DNA from: an uncultured Sphingomonadales bacterium
Lineage (GTDB): Bacteria; Pseudomonadota; Alphaproteobacteria; Sphingomonadales; Sphingomonadaceae
Reading direction: 5' to 3'
Assembly: GCA_903839675.1 (NCBI GenBank)
Contig: CAIMDB010000007.1
Span: 124,001-188,000, forward strand
DNA length: 64,000 bases
Shown: piece after piece, positions 61,635 to 64,000 of the stretch
Numbering within the stretch: position 1 is the stretch's first letter
How the letters are laid out: every line of letters starts with the position of its first letter
Translations under genes and position numbers: made by a program
The notes under the pieces: generated by a model
Told to the model about the DNA's origin: nothing
Database searches by the model: none
Seen by the model: only the letters and a program-made list of their open reading frames with translations

Positions 61635-62306
61635 TCAGTATTCGCCGCGCGCGACCTGTCGCGATTCGAGTAGATCCCAAAGGCCGCGATGTTGGGCGAG
61701 CAATTGCTGCGCGCCGAAGCTCAGGGCCCGTTCTGCCGCCGGTGCTGCGGCAATTGCGCGGATTGCAGCGGCTGTTTCGTCCCGTTCGGGGAGCGTGCAG
61801 CGCGGCGGGATGAGGCCAAATCGTTCAGCCGCGCGATCCATAACCACGCGAATCGCTGTCCAATCGAGAATGAGGGCGGCTGCCGCTCCAAAGGCGCAGC
61901 CAAGCCGATCGGAATGCGAGAGCATTTCCATGGCGTGGTGTTGGCCTGTCAGGGCCGATTCACATTCAGCCTGTCCTGGCGTGCTGGGCGTTGGCCCGAC
62001 CGCTACGACGAGCTTTGTGAGATAGGAGCGCTCCTGATCAAAGCCGTCAACTGCGGCTTCAAACCAGTCTTTTGTTTCGCTATTTGGTGTCTTCAAAAGA
62101 GCTGAGGCAACGATGCCGGGGTGCCGACCATGGAGATAGCCGAAGTGGTGGATGACGTCGGCGAGATTGCGTGTCGTATGGCGACTCCGCAAAAGTTCCC
62201 CACCGCCCGCATAGCCATGCGAAGCAGATCCGTCCTGTGCGGCAAGCGCGATGATGACTGCGGGCAGCCCTCTCGTCGCTTTAACTTCCATCGCTCTGGA
62301 TGCCAT
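61635..62306 (-). CDS. conserved hypothetical protein (223 aa)
   Basis: This is a 223-residue, mostly helical protein rich in Ala and Leu. Features include HHFGYLHGRHPGIVASALLK near the N-terminal third and a central SALTGQHHAMEMLSHSDR. The spaced His/Asp residues could form a metal site, but no family is recognised. GAGAGG precedes the ATG. It is upstream of the MoxR gene on the same strand, 99 bases away, so it may be cotranscribed. Confidence 0.6.
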   Translation of the reverse strand: MASRAMEVKATRGLPAVIIALAAQDGSASHGYAGGGELLRSRHTTRNLADVIHHFGYLHGRHPGIVASALLKTPNSETKDWFEAAVDGFDQERSYLTKLVVAVGPTPSTPGQAECESALTGQHHAMEMLSHSDRLGCAFGAAAALILDWTAIRVVMDRAAERFGLIPPRCTLPERDETAAAIRAIAAAPAAERALSFGAQQLLAQHRGLWDLLESRQVARGEY

Positions 62307-62751
62307 GTTGACCTCTCACCGTTCCCGACACGACCTGTCGAAAACCCCTGTGGATCGAGGTCTCTATACGAACGGCGTAAAGGTATCGTTTATGCGCAGC
62401 CATTTTTTAAGAACGCTGCGCGAGGGCTTTGGTTGCATGGTTATTGCAAATGGCATTGCCCCAAATGCGTTGCGCCCGGGCCGTTTCCGGTCCGGGCGCA
62501 TTGCGTGACGAATAGAAACTCGCCCGCCCCCATTTTTTGTCGTCTCTGTCGGTCAGCTTTTTGCCGTCCTTACAGAGTCTCCCCGAACCATTGACCACAG
62601 CCATGTTCAGTGAGGGTGGGCTATCGGATCAGCGTGCTGTTGTCATTGCATTGATGTGCCACTGAAACCGATTTGAAGCATCCTGTGTTGAATCCGCAAC
62701 AGGTGTCCAGACCATTGCCAGCGCTGCCTGCGAACTCTAGACCGCGTAACG
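62307..62751. other. 445-base intergenic region with a strong hairpin
   Basis: No gene is supported. A 12-bp stem (62471-62482 with 62489-62500; one G-U) with 5 further outer pairs forms a strong hairpin centred on 62485 without a T-run. The short frames on the plus strand here have no recognisable product. The promoter of the LolC-type gene is expected in this stretch but is not evident. Confidence 0.45.
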
Positions 62752-64000
62752 ATGCTTCTGACCCGCTATGAGCGCTTCATCGCCAAACGTTATCTGCTGC
62801 CCGGCAAGGGAGATGGGTTTATCTTTCTGGTGGCCTCGATCAGCCTTGTCGCGGTCATGCTGGGCGTTGCCGCGCTTATCATTGTCATGAGCGTCATGAA
62901 CGGCTTTCGGGCAGAGCTGTTTGACAAGATCGTGGGCCTGAACGGTCACGCTGTCGTCCAAGGCTATGATGGAAAGCTCAAGGGCTGGCAGGACATTGTC
63001 GAACAGGCGCGGGTGACGCCCGGCGTCAAATCCGCAACGCCCTTGATCGAGCAGCCTTTGATGACGAGCTTTAATGGCCGCGTTCAGGGCATCCTTTTGC
63101 GCGGAATGCGGGTGTCGGATATCCGGTCCAACCAGTTGCTCAAGACAAATGTGCTGGCAGGTTCAATTGATGAACTTTCCCCCGGCAGTGGCAACGTGGC
63201 TATCGGCGCACGTTTGGCAGAGGCACTTGGCGCTCAGGTCGGGAGCACGATCAGCCTTGTATCTCCTGATGGCCAGTCGACCCCATTTGGGTCCGTGCCG
63301 CGCATTGTCGCCTATCGGGTGTCCGCCATTTTTGAGGTTGGCATTTATGATTACGACAAGGCCTTCGTGGTCATGCCCATTGAAGATGCTCAATCCTTCC
63401 TTTTGCTGGGGGATGCCGTGGTCATGGTGGAAATAGACACCGTCGATGCGGACCGCGTGGGGGAAATTCTCGTTCCCCTTATCCCCAAAGTGCGCGACCG
63501 CGGGGTCATCAATGACTGGCGCGGCATGAACGCTTCCTTGTTTGAGGCGCTAGCCGTCGACCGTGTGGTGTCGTTCGTGGTCCTGTCGATCATCATTCTG
63601 GTTGCTTCATTCAACATCCTATCGTCGCTGATCATGCTCGTTCGGGCCAAGACCCGAGACATTGCGATCCTGCGGACGATGGGCGCCTCACGCAGCGGAA
63701 TATTGCGGATCTTCATGACAGTCGGGACGACCATCGGCGCGCTGGGCACAGTGGCGGGGGTCATTCTCGGCTTTATTTTTCTTCTGTTCCGTCAAAGCGT
63801 GGTCAACGGCATCCAGTTTCTAACCGGTCAGAATTTGTGGGACCCGCAGATCCGCTATCTGACGGAGCTGCCCTCAAAGGTTGATCCGCTCGAGATCCTG
63901 GGCATCACCATCATGGCCTTTATCTTCAGCTTTCTGGCCACGCTTTATCCGGCCTTCAAAGCGGCGAGTACCGATCCTGTGCAGGTGCTGCGCTATGAAT
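62752..64000 (+). CDS. lolC: LolC/LolE-type lipoprotein-releasing ABC transporter permease, N-terminal part
   Basis: The frame runs from the ATG at 62752 past the window end; about 416 residues are visible, nearly the whole protein. It has an N-terminal membrane helix (about 24-50), a large periplasmic domain (about 52-270) and three further helices from about 275, as in FtsX-type permeases. LRTMGASRSGILRIF and the C-terminal YPAFKAASTDPVQVLRYE are diagnostic. LolCDE moves lipoproteins from the inner membrane to LolA. lolD would be expected just downstream. Confidence 0.93.
   Translation, partial: MLLTRYERFIAKRYLLPGKGDGFIFLVASISLVAVMLGVAALIIVMSVMNGFRAELFDKIVGLNGHAVVQGYDGKLKGWQDIVEQARVTPGVKSATPLIEQPLMTSFNGRVQGILLRGMRVSDIRSNQLLKTNVLAGSIDELSPGSGNVAIGARLAEALGAQVGSTISLVSPDGQSTPFGSVPRIVAYRVSAIFEVGIYDYDKAFVVMPIEDAQSFLLLGDAVVMVEIDTVDADRVGEILVPLIPKVRDRGVINDWRGMNASLFEALAVDRVVSFVVLSIIILVASFNILSSLIMLVRAKTRDIAILRTMGASRSGILRIFMTVGTTIGALGTVAGVILGFIFLLFRQSVVNGIQFLTGQNLWDPQIRYLTELPSKVDPLEILGITIMAFIFSFLATLYPAFKAASTDPVQVLRYE

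Noticed and set aside
62121-62594. Open frames on the plus strand before lolC
   Set aside because: They overlap the end of the hypothetical gene on the other strand or contain the hairpin; no recognisable product.

Overview
This 64 kb window is ordinary chromosomal backbone of a GC-rich alphaproteobacterium, most likely a member of the Sphingomonadales (Sphingopyxis/Sphingorhabdus-like). The grounds are the alphaproteobacterial gene orders (recG/sdhE/mfd, yqeY-dnaG-rpoD, envC-ctpA), a COQ7-type ubiquinone hydroxylase, a DOMON-like/NamZ/M24 cluster and an abundance of short interspersed palindromes. The genus assignment is inference. There are no prophages, insertion sequences, CRISPR arrays or rRNA genes. 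One tRNA gene (Pro, GGG) was found.

Layout. 1-9 kb: end of sdhA, class I fumarase, a GST, a DMT transporter, a small NucS-like nuclease, a serine hydrolase, a YdcH-like protein and an exported M20 hydrolase. 8-14 kb: an Ala/Lys/Pro-rich protein, EnvC-like murein hydrolase activator, CtpA, DsbB, COQ7, tRNA-Pro and a repeat-rich spacer. 14-19 kb: yajC-secD-secF, a glycosyltransferase and bamD. 19-26 kb: a tightly packed run recN-ligA-xseB-ispA-coaD-cyclophilin-queA. 26-28.3 kb: an AT-richer pocket with one unrecognised exported protein and a long imperfect RNA-like hairpin. 28-36 kb: a membrane protein, an SDR, an ABC-F ATPase, tgt, a peroxiredoxin and the alpha operon rpsM-rpsK-rpoA-rplQ. 36-42 kb: a GST and the macromolecular-synthesis cluster yqeY-(DUF559)-dnaG-rpoD, ending in a textbook terminator. 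42-47.7 kb: carA-carB-greA-rhomboid. 47.7-54 kb: mfd-sdhE facing recG, then a PilZ protein. 54-58.4 kb: tyrS and the DOMON-like/NamZ/M24 operon. 58.4-64 kb: VWA protein and MoxR ATPase split by a DUF4268-type nuclease-like gene, a conserved hypothetical gene and the start of a LolC-type permease.

Most interesting. (1) A pair of interspersed palindromes lies in frame inside carA, adding about 29 codons to the linker of an essential enzyme. (2) A 98-nt hairpin with 18 uninterrupted pairs, four of them G-U, lies just downstream of an orphan exported protein (26.7-28.2 kb). (3) The Tgt protein lacks the usual zinc-binding Cys triad although its two catalytic aspartates are present. (4) A 20-bp-stem inverted repeat includes the rpsM stop codon. 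(5) Three solitary PD-(D/E)xK-type proteins (NucS-like, DUF559, DUF4268) are scattered in housekeeping DNA, two of them beside palindromic repeats within otherwise conserved gene pairs. I saw no complete, clearly novel multi-gene system. The best candidate for undescribed biology is the 26.4-28.2 kb pocket.
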